NCBI GenBank assembly: GCA_945871955.1
Contig: CAMBXR010000009.1
Location: 1 to 64,000, forward strand
Length of the DNA stretch: 64,000 bases
Origin: an uncultured Clostridium sp.
GTDB lineage: Bacteria; Bacillota; Clostridia; Peptostreptococcales; Peptostreptococcaceae
Reading direction: 5' to 3'
The position numbers and the translations under genes were made by a program. Numbering within the stretch: the first letter of the stretch is position 1; each line of letters starts with the position of its first letter. Below are positions 21,341 through 30,280 of this stretch, in pieces. Under the pieces are notes generated by a model. That model did not search any database. It had not been told where the DNA came from and was given only the letters and a program-made list of their open reading frames with translations.

Positions 21341-22531
21341 TTAATTCTTAAATATCATTTTTATTCTTGTTTTTAATGAAATATCACACAGATCATTTCT
21401 ACTTATGATATTATCACTTCCTAAAACCACTCCATCATCATTATAATATTTTATCACACCTAATACATCACCTTTTTTAATAGGTAATTCAATTTCTTTA
21501 AATGTAATTTGTGTATTTATATTTTCATCATTTTTTTTCACTATAATTAAATCATCTTCACTTTCTAGAGTGATTTCTAGTTCATCTATCCCCTTTAAAT
21601 ATTTTTTACCAATTAAGTCATCTTTACTCATAACTTTTTGCGTTGTAAAATTTTCTCTACCATATTTGAGCATAGCAAGACATGCTTGCATTCTTTTGTT
21701 TTTATGATTAGCTCCTAAAGATACACCTATTAGCCTATTTTCTAAATTTTTATCGTCTTCATTTATTTTCATGGAAAAAGCTAAACAATATCCCGCATTA
21801 CCTGTGTATCCTGTTTTTATTCCATCTACTTCTGGAATAATTGAAAGAAGACCATTTGTATTATTTTTACAAAATCCTCTATCTGAGTAAGTATAAGTTT
21901 GCATATCTGTTATAGCTGTTACTTCTTTTTCATAGTTATCCATCATATACTTTCCAAGTATTGCTATATCCCTTGCTGTAGATATATTTTCTTTAGGAGG
22001 TTTTTTAGGATCAGCCAAACTATAAATAGGAAGTCCATTACAATTAACAAAACTTGTATTTTTCATTCCTATTTCTTGTGCTCTTTTATTCATTATTTTT
22101 ACAAAGTTTTCTTCACTTTTACCAATATGTTTTGATATTGCCACTGCTGCATCATTGCCAGATACTATCATTAATCCTTTCATAAGTTCTATTAAAGGTA
22201 CTTTTTCTCCTACCTTCAAATGATAAGATGAACCTCTAACTTTTGCTATATCTTTATCTACCACAATTATGTCATTTTTATTTACTTCCTTATTATTTAT
22301 GGCTTCAATAGCAATTAAAAAAGTCATCATCTTACTAAGACTGGCAAGAGGTCTTTTTTCATCTGGATTTTTTTCATATAAAACTCTACCCGTATACTGA
22401 TCTATTAATATGGATGATTTTGAAAATTTATCCACATTTGAAATTTGACCATAAGAAATACTTGGTGTAATAAAACTTATTATGATTAATAAAATAAGAA
22501 ATATCTGTACTTTTTTTGTCAAAATTATCAC
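21341..22531 (-). CDS. D-alanyl-D-alanine carboxypeptidase (DacF/PBP5 family)
   Basis: Signal peptide; PLASLSKMMTF (SxxK); SGNDAAVAIS (SxN); DGIKTGYTGNAGYC (KTG). Confidence 0.93.
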   Translation of the reverse strand: MIILTKKVQIFLILLIIISFITPSISYGQISNVDKFSKSSILIDQYTGRVLYEKNPDEKRPLASLSKMMTFLIAIEAINNKEVNKNDIIVVDKDIAKVRGSSYHLKVGEKVPLIELMKGLMIVSGNDAAVAISKHIGKSEENFVKIMNKRAQEIGMKNTSFVNCNGLPIYSLADPKKPPKENISTARDIAILGKYMMDNYEKEVTAITDMQTYTYSDRGFCKNNTNGLLSIIPEVDGIKTGYTGNAGYCLAFSMKINEDDKNLENRLIGVSLGANHKNKRMQACLAMLKYGRENFTTQKVMSKDDLIGKKYLKGIDELEITLESEDDLIIVKKNDENINTQITFKEIELPIKKGDVLGVIKYYNDDGVVLGSDNIISRNDLCDISLKTRIKMIFKN

Positions 22532-22602
22532 CTTCTTGGTAACTTTAGTCTAAATTATTTTTCCCTTTTAACTAGGTAATAATCTTGAATTATTTTCTAG
22601 GT

Positions 22603-23658
22603 TTATTGGATCATTCTACTAAATAATACAGAAGTCCATGTGGCATGAATTGTTATACCTAAAAAGACCTCCATACACACTAAAATTTTTCCTAAAATTC
22701 CTAAAACAATTATATCTCCATATCCCACAGTGCTAAAAGTAATCATAGAAAAATACCAAGCTTCTATATAAAATCTTATGAAATCTTTAAGTGTATACAT
22801 ATTATTAAATAAATTTATTTTAATCAGTCCATAATCCATGGTTTTTATTCCTGTAAACATATATATAAGAGCAAATAAACTTACTATAAAAAAACTTATT
22901 AAGAGCAGCTTAGCTGGCTTTTCTCCATATCCAATAAAATTTTTAGATAAAAAGTCAAAAAAGTTGTCGGCTAAAAATTCTCTATATCCGTTGTATTGTC
23001 TAGTTTTCATAAATTTACTTGTATAATTTCTTTCATTATAATAATAATATCCAATATTCTCATTATCTTCTGTTTGTTTAGCTTGAATTCGTGCAATTCT
23101 ATAATTATTTCTTCCACATATAACATTATCGTCATTATAATTTACATCTTTTAATATAAATTTAGTATATGGTGAAAAAACAATTCCATCTAATCTTGGA
23201 AAATAAGCACATTTCTCCACAATAAGTTTTTGTCCATTGAAATTTGATTTTTGAAATATTTGTTCATTTATGTATTTGGGATTAAATATAGTCTTATTAA
23301 ATACACAATTATTTAAAAAAGTTGAGTTCCTAAAATTAACATAGGATTTAAACTCTGTATTTGTAAAATCAACGGAATTTTCAAATATAAAATCACTAAA
23401 ATTAACATCTTCCTTAAATATTGATTCACAAAATTTTAGTTTTTCATATTTATAATTGACTATTTTATTGATATCAAATTTTTCTTCAAAATAAAATCCA
23501 GTAAAATCACTTATTTCTCCTTTTTTTATATAAGCTTCAAATAAGGCTATCTCTCTTGGACTTTTATTTTGTTTATGAAAAAGACAATACCCTGATGGGT
23601 CAGCATGTCTATAACATTTTATATTTTTGTCTTCTCTTGATGTCCATTTACAATTCAT
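22603..23658 (-). CDS. Pentapeptide-repeat protein fused to a two-TM potassium/ion channel domain
   Basis: N-terminal degenerate pentapeptide-like stretch (FCESIFKEDVNFSDFIFENSVDFTNTEFKSYVNFRNSTFLNN); C-terminal TM helices with pore motif TFSTVGYGDIIV. Confidence 0.85.
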   Translation of the reverse strand: MNCKWTSREDKNIKCYRHADPSGYCLFHKQNKSPREIALFEAYIKKGEISDFTGFYFEEKFDINKIVNYKYEKLKFCESIFKEDVNFSDFIFENSVDFTNTEFKSYVNFRNSTFLNNCVFNKTIFNPKYINEQIFQKSNFNGQKLIVEKCAYFPRLDGIVFSPYTKFILKDVNYNDDNVICGRNNYRIARIQAKQTEDNENIGYYYYNERNYTSKFMKTRQYNGYREFLADNFFDFLSKNFIGYGEKPAKLLLISFFIVSLFALIYMFTGIKTMDYGLIKINLFNNMYTLKDFIRFYIEAWYFSMITFSTVGYGDIIVLGILGKILVCMEVFLGITIHATWTSVLFSRMIQ

Positions 23659-23842
23659 GTTTTTCCTCCATATATATTAAATCTATTTATAGTTTTAATA
23701 TATAAAAATTTAATATACCTTATTTAGTTGATTTATAAAAATAAGAATTTTATAAAAAAAATTCACAGTAACTTTATTTAATTTAATGTATCAAGAATAC
23801 ATTTTTAAATATTAAAAATTTTCAGAATTTTCTAATTTATTA

Positions 23843-23871
23843 TTGACATGAGCTTGTCCCATCCATATAAT
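23843..23871 (+). promoter_or_regulatory. Consensus sigma-A promoter
   Basis: TTGACA-17 nt-TATAAT (perfect -35 and -10 with 17-bp spacing) upstream of the 23919 small ORF. Confidence 0.8.
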
Positions 23872-23918
23872 TTATATTAAATAAATTAAAAGTTTAATAA
23901 AAAAGGTTGGTGTTCTTA

Positions 23919-24119
23919 ATGAATAAAAAAACAAATAAAAATAAGAAAGTAAATAATATAGGTTTAATGGATAAAAATTATGAAGAAATATCTTTTACTT
24001 GTACAGAATCAAATTTATCTTCTGAATCTAGTTATGCAAATTCTTATCTTAACTTCTTTGGTGTTAGAAGTGGATTAACTTATACTAATTTAGATATTAA
24101 CACTCTAGAAAGTCGTTAG
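23919..24119 (+). CDS. Small hypothetical protein (~66 aa)
   Basis: ORF with ATG at 23919 downstream of ggttggtg and of a consensus promoter; followed by an intrinsic terminator. The ORF-track TTG at 23907 lies within the apparent RBS. Confidence 0.6.
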   Translation: MNKKTNKNKKVNNIGLMDKNYEEISFTCTESNLSSESSYANSYLNFFGVRSGLTYTNLDINTLESR

Positions 24120-24140
24120 TTATGAATCTCTTAAAGGTAT

Positions 24141-24187
24141 GAACCTATTGCTATATATAATTATTGGCAATAGGTTCTTTTTTATTA
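24141..24187 (+). terminator. Intrinsic terminator after the small ORF
   Basis: gaacctattgc ... gcaataggttc followed by ttttttatt. Confidence 0.85.
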
Positions 24188-24293
24188 TTGTATTAATCAT
24201 TATTATATGAATAAATTTTAACTTACATCCAATATACAAAATATGGTAATATTAAATTGTAAGGAATACTGCTTTTTAAGGGGTGAGTATTAT

Positions 24294-24800
24294 ATGTTTA
24301 AAATAAATGACTATATTATTTATGGTTCCATGAGCGTTTGTAAAGTTTTAGATATTATTGAAGAAGAAAATCCTTATATTGGACTGAAGTCTTATTATGT
24401 AATACAACCTGTTTATTCAGATAAAAGTACTATAATTAAAGTACCTGTGGATAATAAAAAAATATCCATGAGACATCTTCTTTCTAAAAACGAAATAATG
24501 TCTATCATTGAAAATATTCCTACTTTGGATCTCTTAGAAATAGATAACGAAAAGCAAAAAAGTGAACAATTTAAATCTATAATAAAAAGTAGTACATGTA
24601 CTAAATTAACCCAACTAATAAAAAGTATAAATAAAAGCGAAGAAGAAAGATTATCTCTTGGAAAGAAGTTATCTAAAACTGATGAGGACTTTAAAAAAAC
24701 TGCACAAAAGCTAATTAATGAAGAATTTGCCACTGTTTTAAATATACCTGTTGAAGATGTCCCTTCTTTTATTTTAAATCATTTACATCAAAAAAATTAA
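24294..24800 (+). CDS. CarD/CdnL-like transcriptional regulator
   Basis: FKINDYIIYGSMSVCKVLDI...YYVIQPVYSDKSTIIKVPVDN resembles the CarD/TRCF RNAP-interacting domain; likely start ATG 24294 after aaggggtgagtatt. Confidence 0.75.
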   Translation: MFKINDYIIYGSMSVCKVLDIIEEENPYIGLKSYYVIQPVYSDKSTIIKVPVDNKKISMRHLLSKNEIMSIIENIPTLDLLEIDNEKQKSEQFKSIIKSSTCTKLTQLIKSINKSEEERLSLGKKLSKTDEDFKKTAQKLINEEFATVLNIPVEDVPSFILNHLHQKN

Positions 24801-24921
24801 TTCTAATTTCAAAATCAGCTCAATAAAAAAGATTTCATTTACTTTATTTCAAATATAAATTATAATATTATTTATAAGTGGGAACTTGTACATCTAGTAT
24901 AAGTATAATGCTAGCCCAAAT

Positions 24922-24952
24922 AAAAGGAGCTGAATTTTTTCAGCTCCTTTTT
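24922..24952. terminator. Intrinsic terminator
   Basis: aaaaggagctga-atttttt-cagctccttttt between convergent genes. Confidence 0.75.
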
Positions 24953-24966
24953 CAATTTCAAGTAAA

Positions 24967-26727
24967 TTATATTTCATTGAAATAATCAAATAATGTAAAT
25001 GATTCTTCTGGAGTAAAACTTTCAAGTCTATCTTTTGCTAATTTAATATACCAAGATTTATCTAATTTATCAGGTATTTCTTTATTAATTACATTGCTAT
25101 TATCGATAAAAACTCTATCTGGAGTATAACTTATCTTTTCTAGTTTTCCATCACTTTTCATCTTCATTATGGCATTATCACCACTAGATTTGCTGGCAAA
25201 TATCCTAAAAACTTTTAGATAAATTTCTTCTTTTCCATAAACTGCATGACTATATTTTCCTGTTATTTTAACGCATTTTTGAAAATCCATTAGGTTGTTA
25301 CTGTTATTTATGGTGCTTTCTACATCAATATTATTGATAAGTTTTTCCTTTATGGCTTTATTTACAATAGGCAAATCATTATCTATTAAACTTAAATCCT
25401 TCACATAAGCACCCTTACTTTTTACTTTACCATCTTGTTTTACATATATATAATTATTCACATCTTTTTGAATAATCTTTTTTATAAAGTCATGTTCTAA
25501 ATTCATTTTAGTTCTTCCAGACCACTTTTCACATATTTCAAGATACTTATCAACGTCTTCTTTAGAATTAAATTTAAACATTACTCCATCTGTATTTCCT
25601 TGTATAAACTCTGCTCTATCTCCAAATTCCAGTTCAACTTTTTCTATTAAATCAAGAAGTAATAACTGGCCATTCACACAAATTCCTATACCTTGTCTTT
25701 GATCATATAAATCATTATTCACATCTAAACAAGCACCATAAGTAGAGTTAAGTACAAGTTTTAGAGACTTTTCTATGGGATTATGTTCACTTTTAAATTT
25801 AAATCTTGTATCTCTTATTTCCTTAAATTTATAAGGGTTTTGTACATTTCTACTAAGTAGATTGTATTCAATCATTATGGATGGATAAAAAGAGCTAACA
25901 TCTGAGTTTACTATAAAATCTTCACCCTTATATTTCTTTCTAGCTGAATGAAGACCTCCCCATCCAAAATCCGTATCAACTCCATATACATTTACTCTTA
26001 AGTATTTTTTAAAGTCTCTGTTATCATAATCTTCATACCAAAGCTTAACATTATTATATTTACTTAATTCAATAATATTTATTATTTCAAAATCACTTGC
26101 ATCATCTCTTTTATAGTTAGGTTTTTTTGCACCTAGTATATAAGCACTAAGCTGTGCCTCAGTTTTATTAAATAGTGAATCATCTAAATTAAAATATTCT
26201 ATTAAACCTAATTGAGCTTCATACTTATAATAAACTTCTTTAAATACTTTATAAGTCATTCTCACATCATGAAGACAATAAGCTGTAAGCTCCTCAATTT
26301 CTTCCTTTGTTGGATATCTATTTAAATCAAAAGGTACACTACTTTCCCTTATATCTTCACCCATAAATAACTCCAACTCTTTTAAACTTCTGTAACTATC
26401 ATTTAGTTCAAAAATATACATTGGAATTCTATTTAGATTTCTATCAATTTGATATGGAGACATATTTCGTTCTATAAGTTTGTCTGATACCATACATGGA
26501 TCTATTCCTGCAATTATGGATTTCATTATCCACTGATCATAACCCCTTATATTGTACCCAACCCAAATGGAGTCTTTATTTTTATTAAAAACCCTAATTA
26601 ATTCTTCTCTATTATTAATGATAATATGCTCTTTTTCTGTTTTGTAATCTTTCATACAACACATCCAAAATCCACATTTAGACAATACTTCGAAGTCAAT
26701 AATTATACGTCTTCTCTCTTTTTTCAT
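24967..26727 (-). CDS. Compact family-B-like DNA polymerase with 3'-5' exonuclease motifs (phage-type)
   Basis: Exo I IIIDFEVL (DxE), Exo II GYNIRGYDQ, Exo III YCLHDVRMTY; Pol motif A NSDVSSFYPS, motif B KLVLNSTYGA, motif C variant QGNTDGVMF. Confidence 0.8.
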   Translation of the reverse strand: MKKERRRIIIDFEVLSKCGFWMCCMKDYKTEKEHIIINNREELIRVFNKNKDSIWVGYNIRGYDQWIMKSIIAGIDPCMVSDKLIERNMSPYQIDRNLNRIPMYIFELNDSYRSLKELELFMGEDIRESSVPFDLNRYPTKEEIEELTAYCLHDVRMTYKVFKEVYYKYEAQLGLIEYFNLDDSLFNKTEAQLSAYILGAKKPNYKRDDASDFEIINIIELSKYNNVKLWYEDYDNRDFKKYLRVNVYGVDTDFGWGGLHSARKKYKGEDFIVNSDVSSFYPSIMIEYNLLSRNVQNPYKFKEIRDTRFKFKSEHNPIEKSLKLVLNSTYGACLDVNNDLYDQRQGIGICVNGQLLLLDLIEKVELEFGDRAEFIQGNTDGVMFKFNSKEDVDKYLEICEKWSGRTKMNLEHDFIKKIIQKDVNNYIYVKQDGKVKSKGAYVKDLSLIDNDLPIVNKAIKEKLINNIDVESTINNSNNLMDFQKCVKITGKYSHAVYGKEEIYLKVFRIFASKSSGDNAIMKMKSDGKLEKISYTPDRVFIDNSNVINKEIPDKLDKSWYIKLAKDRLESFTPEESFTLFDYFNEI

Positions 26728-26817
26728 ATTTTTATTCCTTTTTATTTTTATAATTATTTTTACTATATATTTTACCTTAAATACTATTTTTAAAACTATT
26801 AGTTATTGTTTTAAAGT

Positions 26818-26868
26818 AAAGGAGTTGTCTCAAAATAATTTAAAAATCATTTTGAGACAACTCCTTTA
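26818..26868 (-). terminator. Hairpin terminator downstream of the bactofilin-like gene
   Basis: aaaggagttgtctcaaaat ... attttgagacaactccttt, perfect 19-bp stem. Confidence 0.75.
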
Positions 26869-26875
26869 ATTAATT

Positions 26876-27961
26876 TTATATTCTTTTTTCTTTATATTTT
26901 ATTGATTGATAAAAAGTATATACTAAAAATCCTTGAACAATCATTCCACTTACTACCCAAACAAAACCACCTATCATCGGCAATAAACTTAGTAGTCTTA
27001 CTACTAATATACCAATAAATAATTGTAAATATGGATTTTTACCTTTAAGTACAAGTCTTCCTAAAATTATTCCCATTACTACTGGAGATAAATATACTAC
27101 TATAAAATACATCAAAAGTGATAGCATTCCAAGAGGTAAGCCTATTATAGTAATAAATAATAATAAACTAGCTATTGGTACTAATATAAATGATGCAATA
27201 CCTCCAAATACTATTGGAAGCGGCTCCTTAACTAATAGTTCATCGCTGTTTATAAAGAATTTTTTAAATATAGAATATATTACAAATCCCAATATTAATG
27301 ATGCTAAAATAGATATAATTGTTGAAAATCCCATAAAAGTTTTTAACGTATTTTCATCTTGAGAGTTATCTATTGCAGTATATTTTATATCATTCATACT
27401 AACTTTAGAATTAACAATAGGTTCCTTAGGTGAATATACCTCAATTTCACCAGATACTTCACCATTATCTGCAATTATTAACTCATTACAACTCACACTA
27501 ACATTTCCATCAATTTTACCATTAATAATTATAGTTCCACCCGTTGCATAAAGTCCCTTACAACTACCTTTAAAGTTGATATTCTGTCCTGCAAGATATA
27601 CACCATTGGCAACAGTATTTTCATCTATATTAATATTTTGTGCTGCTAATGTAATATTTTTTATATTTTTACTATTTATATTTATAGTTTGAGCTGCACA
27701 TCTAATATTACCATTTACTTCTTTTGAATTTATGTTTACTATTTCACCTGCAATTATAGCATCACCTTTTACATTGTCCCTTACTTGTACTTTTCTTCCA
27801 GCAGAATAAACATCTCCAAATACTTCTTTTGTAATATTAACATTTTCATCAAAAACAAAGTAATTGGATGCACTGTCTACACTATCTGCAAAAACATTTG
27901 TAACAAACAATATCATCACAAATAATGTTAATACAAAAACCCCTTTTTTCTTCATAAACAT
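26876..27961 (-). CDS. Polymer-forming (bactofilin-like) domain protein with signal peptide and C-terminal TM helices
   Basis: Beta-solenoid-like repeats (GDAIIAGEIVNINSKEVNGNIRCAAQTININ...; IINGKIDGNVSVSCNELIIADNGEVSGEIEV), then several TM segments. Confidence 0.75.
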   Translation of the reverse strand: MFMKKKGVFVLTLFVMILFVTNVFADSVDSASNYFVFDENVNITKEVFGDVYSAGRKVQVRDNVKGDAIIAGEIVNINSKEVNGNIRCAAQTININSKNIKNITLAAQNINIDENTVANGVYLAGQNINFKGSCKGLYATGGTIIINGKIDGNVSVSCNELIIADNGEVSGEIEVYSPKEPIVNSKVSMNDIKYTAIDNSQDENTLKTFMGFSTIISILASLILGFVIYSIFKKFFINSDELLVKEPLPIVFGGIASFILVPIASLLLFITIIGLPLGMLSLLMYFIVVYLSPVVMGIILGRLVLKGKNPYLQLFIGILVVRLLSLLPMIGGFVWVVSGMIVQGFLVYTFYQSIKYKEKRI

Positions 27962-27988
27962 ACCCCCTAAATTTTATTATTCATATAT

Positions 27989-29158
27989 TTATTTCATATA
28001 ATCCTCTGTTTCAGTTGGTAAGTTTTTCATTTTTAATTTATACTCAACTTCTTCTTTAATAACTGAGTAAATAATAGCAAACACAGGAACTCCTATTATC
28101 ATTCCCACAAGTCCTAAGAATTTACCTGCTACAAGTATAGAGAATAATATCCAAAATGCTGATATCCCTATAGAGTCTCCTAAAATCTTAGGTCCTATAA
28201 TATTTCCATCTATTTGCTGTATTACAAATACCAAGATTAAGAAAATTAAAGCTTTAGCTGGAGATACAAATAAAATAATAATAAAAGATGGTATAGCTCC
28301 AATAAATGGTCCAAAGAATGGAATTATATTTGTTACTCCTATTATTACAGATATTAATAATACATATGGCATTTTAAATATGGAGAATACAATAAATGAT
28401 AATACTCCTATAATGGCCGAATCAATTATCTTTCCACTTAAAAACCTACCAAATGTTTCATTTGTTCTATGTGTTAATTCAAATATCCTATTTGCTATTT
28501 TTTCTGAAAATAATGCACATGTAATTTTTCTACTTATAGCAAAGAAGTTTTCTTTATCTATTAATAGATATACAGAAATTATAATTCCAAGAACTATATT
28601 CCATATACTTGATGCAATTATCTTCACCGTATTACCCACAACAGGAATTATCTCCTTGGCAAAATCCATTATAAAGTTAATATACTTATCCATTTGCTCT
28701 CTAATTAACTGTGTATATTCTGGACTTAAATCAGTTTTATTCATTAACTCATTAAATAATTTTGTTGCAGTATCCACATACATAGGCACATCATTTACAA
28801 GACCCATAATACTATCCATTAATTGAGGTACAATAAAATGAATAAATAAATAACCTATACCTATAGCTGTCAGATAAGTTAATATTAAACCTATACTTCT
28901 TTTATGACTTCTTTTTAATTTTGAAAACCACTTAGCATCTCCAAGTAAGTCAACTTCATAAAACTTTAATATGAAGTTTAATAGATATGCTATGGCAAAT
29001 CCTATTATAAAAGGATACAATATTCCTATAGCAATACTTATCTTCTCACTAAAAGATCCTATTTGAGATGCTATAAAATAAAAAATTATACTACAGCATA
29101 TTACTATTAATGAATATACCGATATTGTATTGTACTTTGAATTCCAATTTATCTTCAT
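27989..29158 (-). CDS. AI-2E family transporter (YdiK/PerM-like)
   Basis: Multi-TM protein; GVTNIIPFFGPFIGAIPSFIIIL and QQIDGNIIGPKILGDSIGIS signatures. Confidence 0.9.
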   Translation of the reverse strand: MKINWNSKYNTISVYSLIVICCSIIFYFIASQIGSFSEKISIAIGILYPFIIGFAIAYLLNFILKFYEVDLLGDAKWFSKLKRSHKRSIGLILTYLTAIGIGYLFIHFIVPQLMDSIMGLVNDVPMYVDTATKLFNELMNKTDLSPEYTQLIREQMDKYINFIMDFAKEIIPVVGNTVKIIASSIWNIVLGIIISVYLLIDKENFFAISRKITCALFSEKIANRIFELTHRTNETFGRFLSGKIIDSAIIGVLSFIVFSIFKMPYVLLISVIIGVTNIIPFFGPFIGAIPSFIIILFVSPAKALIFLILVFVIQQIDGNIIGPKILGDSIGISAFWILFSILVAGKFLGLVGMIIGVPVFAIIYSVIKEEVEYKLKMKNLPTETEDYMK

Positions 29159-29190
29159 ATTCTTCTCCTGATAAATAATTATTTTTCATA

Positions 29191-30150
29191 CTACTTAAAC
29201 TGAGATAATATAGTAACTAAAATTGTAATTGTTAAAGCAAGAATCATTCCCTTTTGAAAAATTTTGCTTTGATATTTATTTATTTCATTATTTTTCTCAA
29301 CTACTTCTAAAGTATTTGCATTTTTTTCTTCAATATCTGCTTTAACATACATAAATTTGCTTAAATCAATTAATATTTCATTTACACTACTATATTTTTC
29401 AGTTCTTCTAGTAAGCTTTTTGACTATATTTACTAAGGCGATATTTTCATTATTTATACCTACACTATTCCAGTCAATACCTCTATCAATTAATTTTAAC
29501 ATGTCTTGTTCATCTTTACCAATACCAAAAGGCATTTTTTTAAAAATAGCATCAAATAAAATTATACCTAAAGTAAAAAAGTCACTATCCTTATCTGTAT
29601 AGTTAATGTTTAGTTGATATGGCGATAAAAAAGCAATAGAATTCTCTTTTCTAATATTAACTCCTTTATTTGCCTGAGTTATACAGTAGTCATATATTTT
29701 TATATTATAATTTTCATCAACAAAAATATTATCTTCACTAAGACTTCCATGATAAAGATTATTTCTATAACCACTATCTAAAGCTCTAAGTATTTTTTTT
29801 GTAATTTTCACTATACTATTCAAGTCCATATAATTTCCTTTAATAACTTTCTTAAGTTCTATGCCAGAAAAAAATTCATTTGTTATATAATAATATCTTT
29901 CTTCGTCTGTTAAATGAATTCCCACATCTAAAATCTTTGCAATATGAGGTGAGCTAATTTCAAATAACATCATTGATTCATCTATTAAGTTAGGTAAGAA
30001 TTTTTCATTAATATGTTCATTATCCTTAATAAGCTGAATAAAAACTAAATTATCTTCTTGTAGATCTCTCGCTTTATATAGTTTGCCAGATACAATATTC
30101 TTATCCTTATCCTTATCTAATATCTCATATCTTGATGATATAAAGTTCAT
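29191..30150 (-). CDS. Membrane-anchored protein kinase-like protein (probable pseudokinase)
   Basis: Hanks-kinase fold features (YEIL..., HGSLSEDNIFVDENYNIKIYDYC, DSDFFTLGIILFDAI), VAIK Lys and HRD Asp replaced; C-terminal single TM helix. Confidence 0.78.
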   Translation of the reverse strand: MNFISSRYEILDKDKDKNIVSGKLYKARDLQEDNLVFIQLIKDNEHINEKFLPNLIDESMMLFEISSPHIAKILDVGIHLTDEERYYYITNEFFSGIELKKVIKGNYMDLNSIVKITKKILRALDSGYRNNLYHGSLSEDNIFVDENYNIKIYDYCITQANKGVNIRKENSIAFLSPYQLNINYTDKDSDFFTLGIILFDAIFKKMPFGIGKDEQDMLKLIDRGIDWNSVGINNENIALVNIVKKLTRRTEKYSSVNEILIDLSKFMYVKADIEEKNANTLEVVEKNNEINKYQSKIFQKGMILALTITILVTILSQFK

Positions 30151-30280
30151 ATATACACCTCCATTCTCCCCTAATTAACATAATTAAATTATATCAATTT
30201 TCAGCATATTTTTCCATGATAGGCAAAGAAAAAGCTATCTTTATGTAATGTTATTACAAAAGATAGCTTTTTTTATTATA

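Noticed and set aside
24967-26727. Prophage remnant hypothesis for the polymerase region
   Set aside because: No integrase, terminase, structural or lysis genes and no att-like repeats seen nearby; treated as an orphan gene.
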